This document shows, one piece after another, positions 41,689 to 50,332 of a stretch of 64,000 bases of DNA. A program made the translations under genes and the position numbers. Within the stretch, counting starts at the first letter, position 1; each line of letters starts with the position of its first letter. The DNA comes from Cryobacterium lactosi (GTDB lineage Bacteria > Actinomycetota > Actinomycetes > Actinomycetales > Microbacteriaceae): contig NZ_SOHM01000025.1 in the NCBI RefSeq assembly GCF_004403945.1, positions 2,205 to 66,204 on the forward strand. The letters are read 5' to 3'. The notes beneath the pieces are model-generated. The model was given only the letters and a program-made list of their open reading frames with translations. It did not search any database and was not told the DNA's origin.

Positions 41689-41694
41689 TACGGT
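41689..41694 (+). promoter_or_regulatory. -10 element of the lipoprotein/PKD operon
   Basis: TACGGT, six bases before the ATG at 41701; leaderless type. Confidence 0.45.
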
Positions 41695-41700
41695 GGCGGC

Positions 41701-42282
41701 ATGGGGATCGTGGGCGTTGTGCGGAGAGGTGCAGGACGGGTGATCACTGCTGCCTGTGTGGGCGGTCTGCTGTTGGGTGCGGCGGGCTGTACGGCGGCTC
41801 CGAAATCCGCTCCGCCGTCGCCAACGTCCACGGTCGTCCCCATCTTCGCGTCCGACGAGGAGGCGCTCGCCGCGGCCACCGAGGCCTACGCGAACTACCT
41901 CCGTGTCCATGACGAATTCTGGGCGGAGGATGGTTCGTCTGAGGGCGAATACATGTCGCTGTCCACCGGAAGCGCTCACGACGGGGATGCAAAATCCATT
42001 GAGGAATGGCGAGCGAACGGATGGCGTGCGGTTGGAATCACAACTTTTGACTCAATACAGCTACAGAGCGTAGAGCTCGAGGACGGAGCGCAGCAGATCA
42101 GGACATACCTATGTCTCGATGTCAGTCAAGGAGACGTCATTGATAGCGAAGGCTTGTCCGTTGCTAAACCTGACCGACCGCTGCGTATGCCGCTCGAGGT
42201 CGAGTTTGAGGCGACATCGTCCACTTCAGTCGATTTGAAGATATCGAGGTCAGAGGTATGGTCCGGCGAAAACTTCTGTTGA
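41701..42282 (+). CDS. Secreted lipoprotein of unknown function
   Basis: 193 residues with a lipoprotein signal peptide: Arg-containing N-region, hydrophobic residues 14-28 and lipobox LGAAGC with Cys30. A Pro/Ser linker (residues 33-47) leads to a compact domain of about 140 residues with a Glu/Ala-rich helix (ASDEEALAAATEAYANYLR) and beta-rich C-terminal half containing two Cys (Cys138 region and the terminal Cys). It resembles the small lipoproteins paired with PKD-domain proteins in Microbacteriaceae. Codon use from about 41980 onward is visibly less GC-rich than neighbours. Function unknown. Confidence 0.75.
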   Translation: MGIVGVVRRGAGRVITAACVGGLLLGAAGCTAAPKSAPPSPTSTVVPIFASDEEALAAATEAYANYLRVHDEFWAEDGSSEGEYMSLSTGSAHDGDAKSIEEWRANGWRAVGITTFDSIQLQSVELEDGAQQIRTYLCLDVSQGDVIDSEGLSVAKPDRPLRMPLEVEFEATSSTSVDLKISRSEVWSGENFC

Positions 42283-43166
42283 GCACAGCTCTCGCACTCT
42301 CACTCTCACTGACCCAATCACTGAACTTCGATGCGCTGCTCAGACCCTCAATGGGGAACTGCTCCGTTGATGAAGTCCAGGTTGGCGTTTGCCCAGGGGC
42401 TTCCGTTGGCGATGGCGGGGTGAACGTCGGCGCGGAGCGGGAGGGTTTCACTCCAGGGCGGCAGGGTGATGGCGACGGAGGCAGCAGCGGGGGAGGCGAC
42501 TGGCGTGAGGGGGTCTGGGACGGCTTGCCCGATGGTGTCAGTTTTGTCCCCGGGGGTGTGTCCGTCGACCGGGGTGACGCATCCGTCGGCCCTGGCGGAC
42601 TGCCGAGGCGCTTGCCAAACGCGGTGCCGGCCGATCCCGCAGTGCCGGCGTGCCAGCCGCAGACTCCGTGCGACCCGGATCTCGTTGTGCGGGTGAGCGA
42701 TCTGGTCAGCATCCCAGCCGACGCGCCCACCCAGGGGATGGAACCCAACGGCTGGATCGTGGTTGGCGTGCCTACCAACTTCTTCGCCACGGCGTCCGCG
42801 CATGCCCGGTCAGGGCCGCTTCTGGGCGCGGCGGCCGAGGTACGGTTCACCCCGGTGGGTTTTCGCTGGGACTACGGCGATGGAACATCCCGTACCTCGG
42901 CGAGTGGCGGGGCGAGTTGGGCGGCCCTGAACCTCCCCGAGTTCTCAGAAACCTCAACCAGCCATGTGTTCGAGCAACCCGGCACGGTATCGATCGGCCT
43001 GGTCGCGTCCTATGCGGCCGAATATCGCTTCGCCGGCGGAGAATGGCGCGCCGTGCAAGGCCTGGTGCTCGTGCCGACGACCCCGATCATCGCGATCGCC
43101 GACCGGGCAGACACGGTTCTTGTTGCCGAGTCCTGCTCCATCAACCCCAGCGGTCCCGGCTGCTGA
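42258..43166 (+). CDS. Secreted PKD-domain protein
   Basis: 302 residues. An N-terminal signal sequence (MVRRKLLLSTALALSLSLTQSL) is followed by a Gly/Asp-rich, probably disordered stretch (about 45-125), then a PKD-like domain (about 150-290) with FRWDYGDGTS and SHVFEQPGTVSIGLVASY. Paired Cys are present near the start (CSVDEVQVGVC), in PACQPQTPC and at the C-terminus. The ATG lies 25 bases inside the lipoprotein gene, with GAGGTCAGAGGT upstream, so the two are coupled and likely work together at the cell surface. The ligand is unknown. Confidence 0.75.
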   Translation: MVRRKLLLSTALALSLSLTQSLNFDALLRPSMGNCSVDEVQVGVCPGASVGDGGVNVGAEREGFTPGRQGDGDGGSSGGGDWREGVWDGLPDGVSFVPGGVSVDRGDASVGPGGLPRRLPNAVPADPAVPACQPQTPCDPDLVVRVSDLVSIPADAPTQGMEPNGWIVVGVPTNFFATASAHARSGPLLGAAAEVRFTPVGFRWDYGDGTSRTSASGGASWAALNLPEFSETSTSHVFEQPGTVSIGLVASYAAEYRFAGGEWRAVQGLVLVPTTPIIAIADRADTVLVAESCSINPSGPGC

Positions 43167-43307
43167 GCGATACTTGAGTGAATCGTTCCGGTGCGCAGTT
43201 CCTCGAGCCGGGCAAGGTCACGGCTTCATCATTGACTGCTCCCAGTCTGCGCATATCAAACGTTCAGCTTCAGGCGAGAAGCTATCTTCGCTTGGAAGGA
43301 GCACATC

Positions 43308-45056
43308 ATGACCGACAACACTCAGGACCCGGGCACCACCCCCGACGAGCCTCAGGACAGCGCACCGATCGAGGTCAACTCGTCGGGTGAAGCCGTTCCG
43401 GGCAACACAAACGTTCCGCCCACCGATCCCACGGACGCACAGCCCACGGCGGTGCAGCCCACCGTTCCCCGGCCGGCAGACAACCAGCCCACCGAGGTTC
43501 TCGGCTCTGGAGACGGCACGGTCGCCGCCCAGACCCCTCAGGCTCCCGCCGCTCAGACGCCGGCCGCCCAGACGCCGGCACCCGTCGCAGCCGACCACCA
43601 GGCCGCTGCCCATCAGGCTGCTGCCGCCCAGGCCGCAGCTCACCAGGCTGCAGCGCAGCCGACGCACCCCTACACTCAGGCTCCGGCGCAGGCCGCGGCC
43701 TACCCCACGGATGCCTTCGGTCGTCCCATTCCGGGCCCGGACGGGTCCACCCCGATTTACGCTCCCACCGCCGCCCAGCAGCAGGCGTACGCCAACGCGA
43801 ACGGGTACCCCGCCCAGCCCTCCGTTGGCAAGGCCCCCAAGGACCCCAACCGGCGCAAGGGCAACGTCGCGTTCGTCGCCGCCCTCGCCATCGCCGCCCT
43901 GGTCGGCGGCGTCTCCGCCGCCGGCGTCTCCGCGCTGGTCTACTCGAGCCAGAGCAACGGCACCCCGGCCAGCCAGGCCCAGGGGCCGAGCACTGTGGTC
44001 GTCAACGACACCGAGAGCGTCAACGAGATCACCGCCGTTGCCGCCAAGGCCTCACCGAGCGTCGTCACGATCGAGGTCGCCGCGGGCGATTCCGGCGGAA
44101 CCGGGTCGGGCGTCATCCTGAGCGAAGACGGCTACATCCTCACCAACACCCACGTCGTCACGCTCGACGGCGCCGCGTCCGACGCGGCTATCCAGGTGAA
44201 GGCCAGCGACGGCAAGCTCTACGAGGCCACTCTGATCGGCACCGACCCGGTCTCCGACCTCGCCGTGATCAAGCTGAACGACGCGTCCGGCCTCACGCCC
44301 ATCACCTGGGCGGACTCGAGCGACCTCAACGTCGGCGACACCGCCATCGCGATCGGCGCCCCGCTCGGCCTGTCCGGCACCGTCACCAACGGCATCGTCA
44401 GCGCCCTCAACCGCAGCATCACCGTGGCCTCCTCTGCCGCCCCGACCACGCCCGACGAGACCACGCCGGACGAGGGCGACGGCAACTTCTTCAACTACGA
44501 CCTGCCGAACAGGGACGGTTCGACCCCCGACACCCAGGCCCCGCAGAGCAGCATCTCGCTCTCCGTCATCCAGACGGATGCCGCGATCAACCCCGGCAAC
44601 TCCGGCGGCGCACTGCTCAACAGCAAGGGTGAACTGATCGGCATCAACGTGGCCATCGCCAACGCCGGTGGCAGCTCGACCTCCACCACGGCGGGGAGCA
44701 TCGGTGTCGGCTTCTCGATCCCGGCCAACCTGGCCAAGCGGGTCTCCGATGAGATCATCGAGAGCGGATCCGCCTCACACGGCCTGCTCGGAGCCAGCGT
44801 CACCAGCGCCACCAGCACCGACAGTGCCACAGTCGGGGCCCTGATCAGCGAGGTGTCATCCGGAGGAGCCGCCCAGAAGGCCGGGCTCAAGGCCGGTGAC
44901 GTTGTCACCAACTTCAACGGCGTTCCCATCACCGACGCCACCGACCTCACCGCCCAGGTGCGCACCCTCGCGGCCGGCGACTCCGCCGACCTCATCTACG
45001 TGCGCGACGGCAAGTCCGTGACGGTCTCCGTCACCGTGGGCGAGCTCACCAGCTAG
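43308..45056 (+). CDS. HtrA/DegP-type membrane serine protease with PDZ domain
   Basis: 582 residues. An Ala/Gln/Pro-rich cytoplasmic region of about 180 residues precedes a single membrane helix (about 188-210, NVAFVAALAIAALVGGVSAAGVS). The trypsin-like domain has its His in LTNTHVVTLDG, Asp in VSDLAVIKLND and Ser in NPGNSGGALLN. The PDZ domain (about 490-575) includes SSGGAAQKAGLKAGDVVTNFNG. The ATG at 43308 is preceded by AAGGAG. It is expected to degrade or refold misfolded envelope proteins. Confidence 0.93.
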   Translation: MTDNTQDPGTTPDEPQDSAPIEVNSSGEAVPGNTNVPPTDPTDAQPTAVQPTVPRPADNQPTEVLGSGDGTVAAQTPQAPAAQTPAAQTPAPVAADHQAAAHQAAAAQAAAHQAAAQPTHPYTQAPAQAAAYPTDAFGRPIPGPDGSTPIYAPTAAQQQAYANANGYPAQPSVGKAPKDPNRRKGNVAFVAALAIAALVGGVSAAGVSALVYSSQSNGTPASQAQGPSTVVVNDTESVNEITAVAAKASPSVVTIEVAAGDSGGTGSGVILSEDGYILTNTHVVTLDGAASDAAIQVKASDGKLYEATLIGTDPVSDLAVIKLNDASGLTPITWADSSDLNVGDTAIAIGAPLGLSGTVTNGIVSALNRSITVASSAAPTTPDETTPDEGDGNFFNYDLPNRDGSTPDTQAPQSSISLSVIQTDAAINPGNSGGALLNSKGELIGINVAIANAGGSSTSTTAGSIGVGFSIPANLAKRVSDEIIESGSASHGLLGASVTSATSTDSATVGALISEVSSGGAAQKAGLKAGDVVTNFNGVPITDATDLTAQVRTLAAGDSADLIYVRDGKSVTVSVTVGELTS

Positions 45057-45078
45057 CCCGCGTCAGCTCCTTCCTTCC

Positions 45079-45113
45079 AACTGCGCCGCCGGTCCCGAAC
45101 CGGCGGCGCAGTT
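45079..45113 (+). terminator. Terminator of the HtrA-like gene
   Basis: Arms 45079-45093 and 45099-45113 (AACTGCGCCGCCGGT and its complement) pair over 15 bases with a five-base loop, 22 bases after the stop. Confidence 0.85.
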
Positions 45114-45187
45114 CTGCGTATCGGCCGGTTCCGGCCGTTCGCGGGTGCCGCACAGGCAACGCGACCCGAGTGAAAAGACTCGGCTGC

Positions 45188-45193
45188 TAGGCT
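45188..45193 (+). promoter_or_regulatory. -10 element before the glycopolymer locus
   Basis: TAGGCT 15 bases upstream of the ATG at 45209, giving a leader of about eight bases, unlike the six-base spacing elsewhere. Confidence 0.4.
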
Positions 45194-45208
45194 CAGGCGA
45201 TTGCCCGA

Positions 45209-46282
45209 ATGAGTGGAAAGATGGCCAGCCCAGTGCAGGAGAGCGCAGACACAGTGCTGATCGGCGTCTCGTACATCATGCCGGTGCTCAACGAGGCCAG
45301 CCATGTGCGAGCCGCGGTGCAGAGCCTGCTCGAGCAGGACTACGACGGACCCTTCGAGGTCACCCTCGCCCTCGGACCGAGCATCGACGGCACGACGGAA
45401 CTCGTTGAGGAGATGGCCGCGGTGGACCCGCGCATCCGCGTCGTCGCCAACGAGGTCGGGTCGACCCCTGCGGGCCTCAACATCGCCATTCGCGCCTCCA
45501 GCTACCCCGTCGTGATCCGTGTCGACGCCCACTCCGTGCTCCCGAGCGACTACGCCCGCATCGCTGTCGAGACCCTGCAGCGCACCGGTGCCGACAACGT
45601 CGGCGGCATCATGGATGCCCAGGGCACCGCACCGTTCCAACAGGCCGTCGCCCGCGCCTACGGCACCCGCATCGGCCTGGGCGGAACCCCGTTGCACGTC
45701 GGCGGGCCTGAGGGGGAGGCCGAGACGGTGTACCTCGGCTGCTTCCGCCGTGACAGCCTGCTGCGGGTGGGAATGTTCGACGAGGGCATCAAGCGTGGCC
45801 AGGACTGGGAACTCAACCGCCGTCTGCGCGAGCACGGCGGCTCGGTCTGGTTCACGCCCGCGTTGAAGGTCATCTACCGGCCGCGGCCCAGCCTGTCCCG
45901 ACTGGCTCGCCAGATGGTCTCGACCGGGCTCTGGCGGGGCGAACTGGCCCGCAGGTACCCCGAATCGAACGGGCTGCGCTACTTCGCTCCGCCCGTCATG
46001 GTGCTCGGCGTCTCGCTCGGCATCCTGCTGGGCCTTGCCGGCCTGGTCCAGGTGCTCCTGGGCGGTCCGGGCTGGCTGCTGCTGGGGTTCGTGGCCCCAC
46101 TGGCCTACCTACTCATCGTTCTCGCCGCCACGGTCGCGTCCACCCGCGCCGACGGCGTTCGTGTCGCGCTCTGGTTTCTCGTAGTCTTGCCGTGCATTCA
46201 CTTCTGCTGGGGCGTCGGCTTTCTGCTCGGTTACCTCAAGCTCACCACCAACATCTCGGCACACACGGGAAGACATCAATGA
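45209..46282 (+). CDS. GT2 glycosyltransferase with C-terminal membrane helices
   Basis: 357 residues. The GT-A domain opens with VSYIMPVLNEASHV, has a donor-site VIRVDAHSVLPSDY (D-x-H in place of D-x-D) and GQDWELNRRLREHGG, the general-base ED/QDW-type motif. The last 100 residues form three membrane segments (about 253-277, 280-303 and 313-337). This resembles ExoA-like enzymes that build surface polysaccharides on a lipid carrier. A start at 45221 is also possible. It begins the run 45209-47972 of overlapping or adjacent genes. Confidence 0.85.
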   Translation: MSGKMASPVQESADTVLIGVSYIMPVLNEASHVRAAVQSLLEQDYDGPFEVTLALGPSIDGTTELVEEMAAVDPRIRVVANEVGSTPAGLNIAIRASSYPVVIRVDAHSVLPSDYARIAVETLQRTGADNVGGIMDAQGTAPFQQAVARAYGTRIGLGGTPLHVGGPEGEAETVYLGCFRRDSLLRVGMFDEGIKRGQDWELNRRLREHGGSVWFTPALKVIYRPRPSLSRLARQMVSTGLWRGELARRYPESNGLRYFAPPVMVLGVSLGILLGLAGLVQVLLGGPGWLLLGFVAPLAYLLIVLAATVASTRADGVRVALWFLVVLPCIHFCWGVGFLLGYLKLTTNISAHTGRHQ

Positions 46283-47091
46283 CGTCTGCTTCGCCCAACA
46301 CGGCTCGGCCCTCTTCGATCGCCGAGCTTCGTGCCGTCGCGCAACCTCCCGAGGTGCGGATGCGCGCCAACGCCGAGCACTGGACGGCCTCGCTCTACCT
46401 GCGTGATCTGTCGCCGTATCTCACCTGGATGCTGCTGAAGACGCGCATCTCGGCCAATGGTGTCACCGGCCTGATGATCCTCGTCGGCTGGTCCACCGCC
46501 GCGGCCCTGCTGATCCCCGGCATCTGGGGCGCCCTGCTCGCGCTGGTGCTCGGCCAGCTGCAAATGCTGGTCGACTGCTGCGACGGCGAGGTCGCCCGCT
46601 GGCGCAAGACATCGTCGCCCGCCGGCGTGTTCCTCGACAAGGTCGGGCACTACTCCACCGAAGCCCTGATCCCCATCGCCCTGGGCATCCGCGCCGCCGC
46701 CTACCCGTTCGAGGCACCGGCCGACTTCCTGTTCACCACCTTGGGCCTTGCCCTCGCACTGCTGATCGTGCTCAACAAGGCGCTCAACGACATGGTGCAC
46801 GTGGCCCGCGCCAACGCCGGCCTGCCCAAGCTGGCCGACAACAAGGGCGAGAAGGTGCCGCAGGCCGGCCTGATCGCCACCCTGCGCCGCCTGGCGAGGT
46901 TCCTGCCGTTCCACCGCCTGTACCACTCGGTGGAAATGACCATGGTGATCTTCGTTGCCGCGGTCATCGGCCTGGTCGCCGGACAGCCGGTCACCGACCG
47001 GGTCTTCCTGGCCGTGCTCGTTCCGCTCGCCTTCCTCGCGTTGATGGGCCACTTCCTGGCGATCATGGCGTCGAAGCGGGTGCGCTCCTGA
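46279..47091 (+). CDS. CDP-alcohol phosphatidyltransferase family, variant motif
   Basis: 270-residue membrane enzyme with about six helices. The family signature D-x2-D-G-x2-A-R-x8-G-x3-D-x3-D is present at residues 99-124 as DCCDGEVARWRK then SSPAGVFLDKVGH, but the last Asp, the proposed catalytic base, is His124. The residues before the domain (1-40) are hydrophilic. The ATG at 46279 overlaps the previous stop by 4 bases. The reaction would transfer an alcohol phosphate from a CDP-alcohol to a lipid or sugar acceptor. The substrate is unknown; in this locus it could be a glycopolymer building block. Confidence 0.8.
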   Translation: MTSASPNTARPSSIAELRAVAQPPEVRMRANAEHWTASLYLRDLSPYLTWMLLKTRISANGVTGLMILVGWSTAAALLIPGIWGALLALVLGQLQMLVDCCDGEVARWRKTSSPAGVFLDKVGHYSTEALIPIALGIRAAAYPFEAPADFLFTTLGLALALLIVLNKALNDMVHVARANAGLPKLADNKGEKVPQAGLIATLRRLARFLPFHRLYHSVEMTMVIFVAAVIGLVAGQPVTDRVFLAVLVPLAFLALMGHFLAIMASKRVRS

Positions 47092-47105
47092 GTTCAGGCG
47101 ACAGC

Positions 47106-47972
47106 ATGCCCGTCACCGTCGGCGTCGTCGTGCTCACCCAGGGCCGTCGTCCGGACGACCTGGAGCGCGGCATCCGCAGTCTGCTCGCCCAGCAGGATGT
47201 GCAGCTCGACATCGTCTGTGTCGGCAACGGCTGGCAGCCCACCGGACTGCCCGACGGCGTCGCCGCCCTCGCCCTGCCCGAGAACCTGGGCATCCCCGCC
47301 GGCCGCAACCGCGGGGTGGAGCACGTCACCGGCGACTACCTGTTCTTTCTGGACGACGACGCCAGCCTGCCGGACCCCCGGTTCCTGATCGACGCCGTGA
47401 CCGTGCTGCGCGCCGATCCCAGCATCGGGCTGTTGCAACCGCAAGTGGTCGACCCGGCCGGTCTCACCGCGCCGCGCCGGTGGATCCCGCGCATCCGCAA
47501 GGGCGAAGCCACCGAATCCGGCGCCGTCTTCTCGGTGTGGGAAGGCGCAGTGCTGATGCCGCGGCCGGTCTTCGACGCCACCGGCGGTTGGGCCGAACCG
47601 TTCTTCTACGCCCACGAGGGCATCGAGCTGGCCTGGCGGGTCTGGGACCAGGGCCTGCGCACCTGGTACGCCGGCGACCTGGTGGCGAACCACCCGGTGA
47701 TCCTGCCCACCCGGCACGCCGATTTCTACAGGCTCAATGCCCGCAACCGGGTGTGGATCGCCCGGCGCAACCTGCCGGTGCCGTTGATGCCGCTCTACGT
47801 GGGGTCCTGGACGGTGATCCAGGTGCTGCGCGGCGCCCGCGACCCGGCCGCCCTGAAGGCCTGGTTCCGCGGCTGGTGGGAAGGCTGGACCACCGACCCG
47901 GGCGAGCGGCGGCCGCTGTCGGCGCGTACCATCTGGCGGATGACCCGCGCCGGCCGGCCCCCCGTCATCTGA
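47106..47972 (+). CDS. GT2 glycosyltransferase
   Basis: 288-residue soluble GT-A enzyme. VGVVVLTQGRRPDDLERGIRSL begins the domain, NLGIPAGRNRGVEHVTGDYLFFLDDDA carries the D-D-D donor motif, and FFYAHEGIELAWRVWDQG is the acceptor/base segment of the rhamnosyl/galactofuranosyl-like GT2 group. A ~60-residue C-terminal tail with amphipathic segments (VPLMPLYVGSWTVIQVL) may attach it to the membrane. It follows the CDP-alcohol transferase gene by 14 bases. Confidence 0.83.
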   Translation: MPVTVGVVVLTQGRRPDDLERGIRSLLAQQDVQLDIVCVGNGWQPTGLPDGVAALALPENLGIPAGRNRGVEHVTGDYLFFLDDDASLPDPRFLIDAVTVLRADPSIGLLQPQVVDPAGLTAPRRWIPRIRKGEATESGAVFSVWEGAVLMPRPVFDATGGWAEPFFYAHEGIELAWRVWDQGLRTWYAGDLVANHPVILPTRHADFYRLNARNRVWIARRNLPVPLMPLYVGSWTVIQVLRGARDPAALKAWFRGWWEGWTTDPGERRPLSARTIWRMTRAGRPPVI

Positions 47973-48046
47973 CCGCATCGCCTAACGATTGGCTACCGGT
48001 GCGCCTCATCCGGGGGTCAGTAGGCCTTAGGTCCCACCTCGGTGGG

Positions 48047-48052
48047 TAGGCT
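48047..48052 (+). promoter_or_regulatory. -10 element of a leaderless TagF-like gene
   Basis: TAGGCT, six bases before the GTG at 48059. Confidence 0.5.
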
Positions 48053-48058
48053 GGAACG

Positions 48059-49342
48059 GTGGTAAGCAGGAAAGACGTCCGACTCGCAGCAAAGCTGGTG
48101 AAGGATGTGCTCGGTTCCCGCAAGGCCCAGCGTCTCCTGACCGAGCGCCTCGCCGTGCGCGGCCCGTTGCCTGCGCATACCTACAAGATCGCCGTGTACT
48201 TCGCGGATGGGCCGGTCAACCTCTACCAGATGCGCCAGTGGTACAAGCCGCTCGCCAAGCTCGCCGAGACCTGGCCAGTGGTCATCCTGAGCCGCACCGC
48301 CGGCGGCACGAATAAGCTGCTCGAGGAAAGCCCGATACCGGTCGCCTACGTGCGCAAGGTGGTCGACCTTGAACGGGTGATCGCTGAGCAGGACATCCGG
48401 ATCGTCCTCTACGTCAACCAGAATTCCCGCAACTTCCAGATGATGCGCTACGGGCGCCGCTGGCACGTTTTCATCAACCATGGTGAGAGCGACAAGATGT
48501 ACATGACCACCAACCAGTTCAAGGCGTATGACTACTCGTTCGTCGCCGGCCAGGCTGCTGTCGACAGGCTCGGCAAGGTGCTCTGGGACTACGACTTCGA
48601 CAAGCGGGCGATCGCCATCGGTCGACCCCAGGCTGACCACTATTCCGGCCTGCTGCCGTACACGCCCGATGAGCGCACGGTCGTGCTCTACGCGCCCACC
48701 TGGGAAGGCGACCGTGCCGCCGCCGCCTACGGGTCCATCGCCACACACGGCGTGGCTCTCGTCACGGCGCTGTTGCGAAGCCCCCGGCACCGGGTGATCT
48801 ACCGTCCGCACCCGCGCTCCGGAGTCGTCGACCACGAATACGGTGTGGCGAACAAGCAGATCATGGCCGCCATCACGGCCGCGAACGGCCGCGACGCCGG
48901 TGCCCAGCACATAGTCGACACTGGCGCTGAACTCGGCTGGCAACTGTCCGCCGCTGATGTGGCCATCGTGGACATCTCGGCGATGGTCTACGACCGGCTC
49001 GCGTCAGGCAAGCCGCTCATGGTGACACGGCCATTGAACCCTCACGCCGCCATCGACACCAGCGGATACCTGTCCGACTGCGAGTGGCTCGATGCCGGTG
49101 ACACCGCTGGCATCGTGGAGACTCTGGACGAGCTTGTCAGCGACAGTGGCGCCGAGCAGCGGCTGCAGGTCTGGGTGGAGCAGTACTTCGGCGATCCGAC
49201 CCCTGGCGCACCGACGGCGCGATTCCATGCAGCGGTCGAGCACCTGATGGCAGAGTGGGACCGCTTCGCCGAGGTGAACGCCGACGTCGATGACGGCCTG
49301 GCCGAGTTCGTCGACGACGTCAGCGAGATCGAAGAGGTCTAG
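48059..49342 (+). CDS. TagF-like CDP-glycerol glycerophosphotransferase family protein
   Basis: 427 residues. The middle of the protein has VFINHGESDKMYM, the His-containing acceptor/donor motif of teichoic-acid polymerases, and later VLYAPTWEGDRAAAAYGS, VIYRPHPRSGVVD and the donor-binding DVAIVDISAMVYDRLASGKPLMV. These are the G-x-x-x-D-S/SP-H-type segments of the poly(glycerol-phosphate) transferase superfamily. The N-terminal 60 residues are a basic membrane-associating stretch. The last 25 residues are acidic. It probably adds polyol-phosphate units to a wall polymer; whether the unit is glycerol is not certain. Leaderless GTG start at 48059. Its 3' end overlaps the convergent gene by 4 bases. 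Confidence 0.8.
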   Translation: MVSRKDVRLAAKLVKDVLGSRKAQRLLTERLAVRGPLPAHTYKIAVYFADGPVNLYQMRQWYKPLAKLAETWPVVILSRTAGGTNKLLEESPIPVAYVRKVVDLERVIAEQDIRIVLYVNQNSRNFQMMRYGRRWHVFINHGESDKMYMTTNQFKAYDYSFVAGQAAVDRLGKVLWDYDFDKRAIAIGRPQADHYSGLLPYTPDERTVVLYAPTWEGDRAAAAYGSIATHGVALVTALLRSPRHRVIYRPHPRSGVVDHEYGVANKQIMAAITAANGRDAGAQHIVDTGAELGWQLSAADVAIVDISAMVYDRLASGKPLMVTRPLNPHAAIDTSGYLSDCEWLDAGDTAGIVETLDELVSDSGAEQRLQVWVEQYFGDPTPGAPTARFHAAVEHLMAEWDRFAEVNADVDDGLAEFVDDVSEIEEV

Positions 49343-50220
49343 CCCTCCGCAGGGTCGACCTGGTCTGCGGGCGCGCTCCTGCGGCGCAGCGGGCGGGGGA
49401 GGGCCTTGAGCGCCCCGTGACCCAACTGAGTGAGCCGGTTGCCGGGTACCACGGTGCCGTTCTGCAGCGTGATGGTGTGCACCTTCGGGTCCAGCTCGGC
49501 GCCGAACCAGGCGGGCGCCTGGCCGAACGCGAGCCTGGACGAGCCGACGACGCGTTTGCCGAGAATGTGGTTGCCCATTCCGCCGATGACGGCGCCGATG
49601 CCGAACGGCACGGCCTTGCCGATCAGGCTGGCTCCGCCCTTGGCGGCGAACTGCCGGATGAAGGAACGCTTCAGGCGGTCGGTCAGCGGGCCCATGATGG
49701 CCCGGGGGAGGCTGGTGGTCACCAGTTCGCCCCAGTACGCCGTGCGCGCCACGCCGCCGCCGGTGACCTGGCCGGCCAGCTGGCGCACCAGGTCGGAACC
49801 CTCGTGGCCGAGCATCATGGTCATCACCAAGGCCCTGGCCCGCTCGGGGTCGCTCACCGTGATGCCGTGAACCTCGCTGATGGACTGCGAGAACAGCGCG
49901 GTCGCTTCGAGGAACCCGGCCGTCTCAACGCCCGACAGTGCGAGGGTGATGCCGGTGCCCACTCCGGGGATCACGGCGGTCGCACCGACGGCGGCGCCAC
50001 CGCTGGTCACCGCGGCGAGATAACGCCGCTCCAGGATGCGCACGAGCTGCTCCGGGGTGGCATCCGGGTGACGGTGGCGGATGCTGCGAATGTGCGCGAG
50101 AACTGCCGGGCGGTGGATTGCCATGACCCTGTCGAACCCGGTGGCGACCCCGGTGGGCAGCTGGCCGCCCCGCGGCAGTCCGCCGGTGGGCGACAGCAGT
50201 GGTGTGGGCTTCTTGGCCAT
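49339..50220 (-). CDS. Uncharacterised protein with Gly-rich hydrophobic core (EcsC-like?)
   Basis: 293 residues, no signal peptide. Two glycine-rich, hydrophobic regions (about residues 75-105, SGGAAVGATAVIPGVGTG, and about 200-230, KGGASLIGKAVPFGIGAVIG) recall the EcsC family of membrane-associated proteins, but I cannot confirm it. The N-terminal 55 residues are basic. The ATG at 50220 is preceded by GAGGAGG, clearly better than the upstream ATG at 50250. It lies inside the surface-polymer locus in the opposite direction to the TagF-like gene; a role there is only positional. Confidence 0.65.
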   Translation of the reverse strand: MAKKPTPLLSPTGGLPRGGQLPTGVATGFDRVMAIHRPAVLAHIRSIRHRHPDATPEQLVRILERRYLAAVTSGGAAVGATAVIPGVGTGITLALSGVETAGFLEATALFSQSISEVHGITVSDPERARALVMTMMLGHEGSDLVRQLAGQVTGGGVARTAYWGELVTTSLPRAIMGPLTDRLKRSFIRQFAAKGGASLIGKAVPFGIGAVIGGMGNHILGKRVVGSSRLAFGQAPAWFGAELDPKVHTITLQNGTVVPGNRLTQLGHGALKALPRPLRRRSAPADQVDPAEG

Positions 50221-50332
50221 GGTGCGGTCCTCCTCGGGTGCGCAAAGCATGAGTTTACGGTTCGAAACTGAGCGTCGGCGAGATAATTCCCAGTCAGATG
50301 CGGTGCGTTGGCCGTGACGAATTGAGGTCGGG

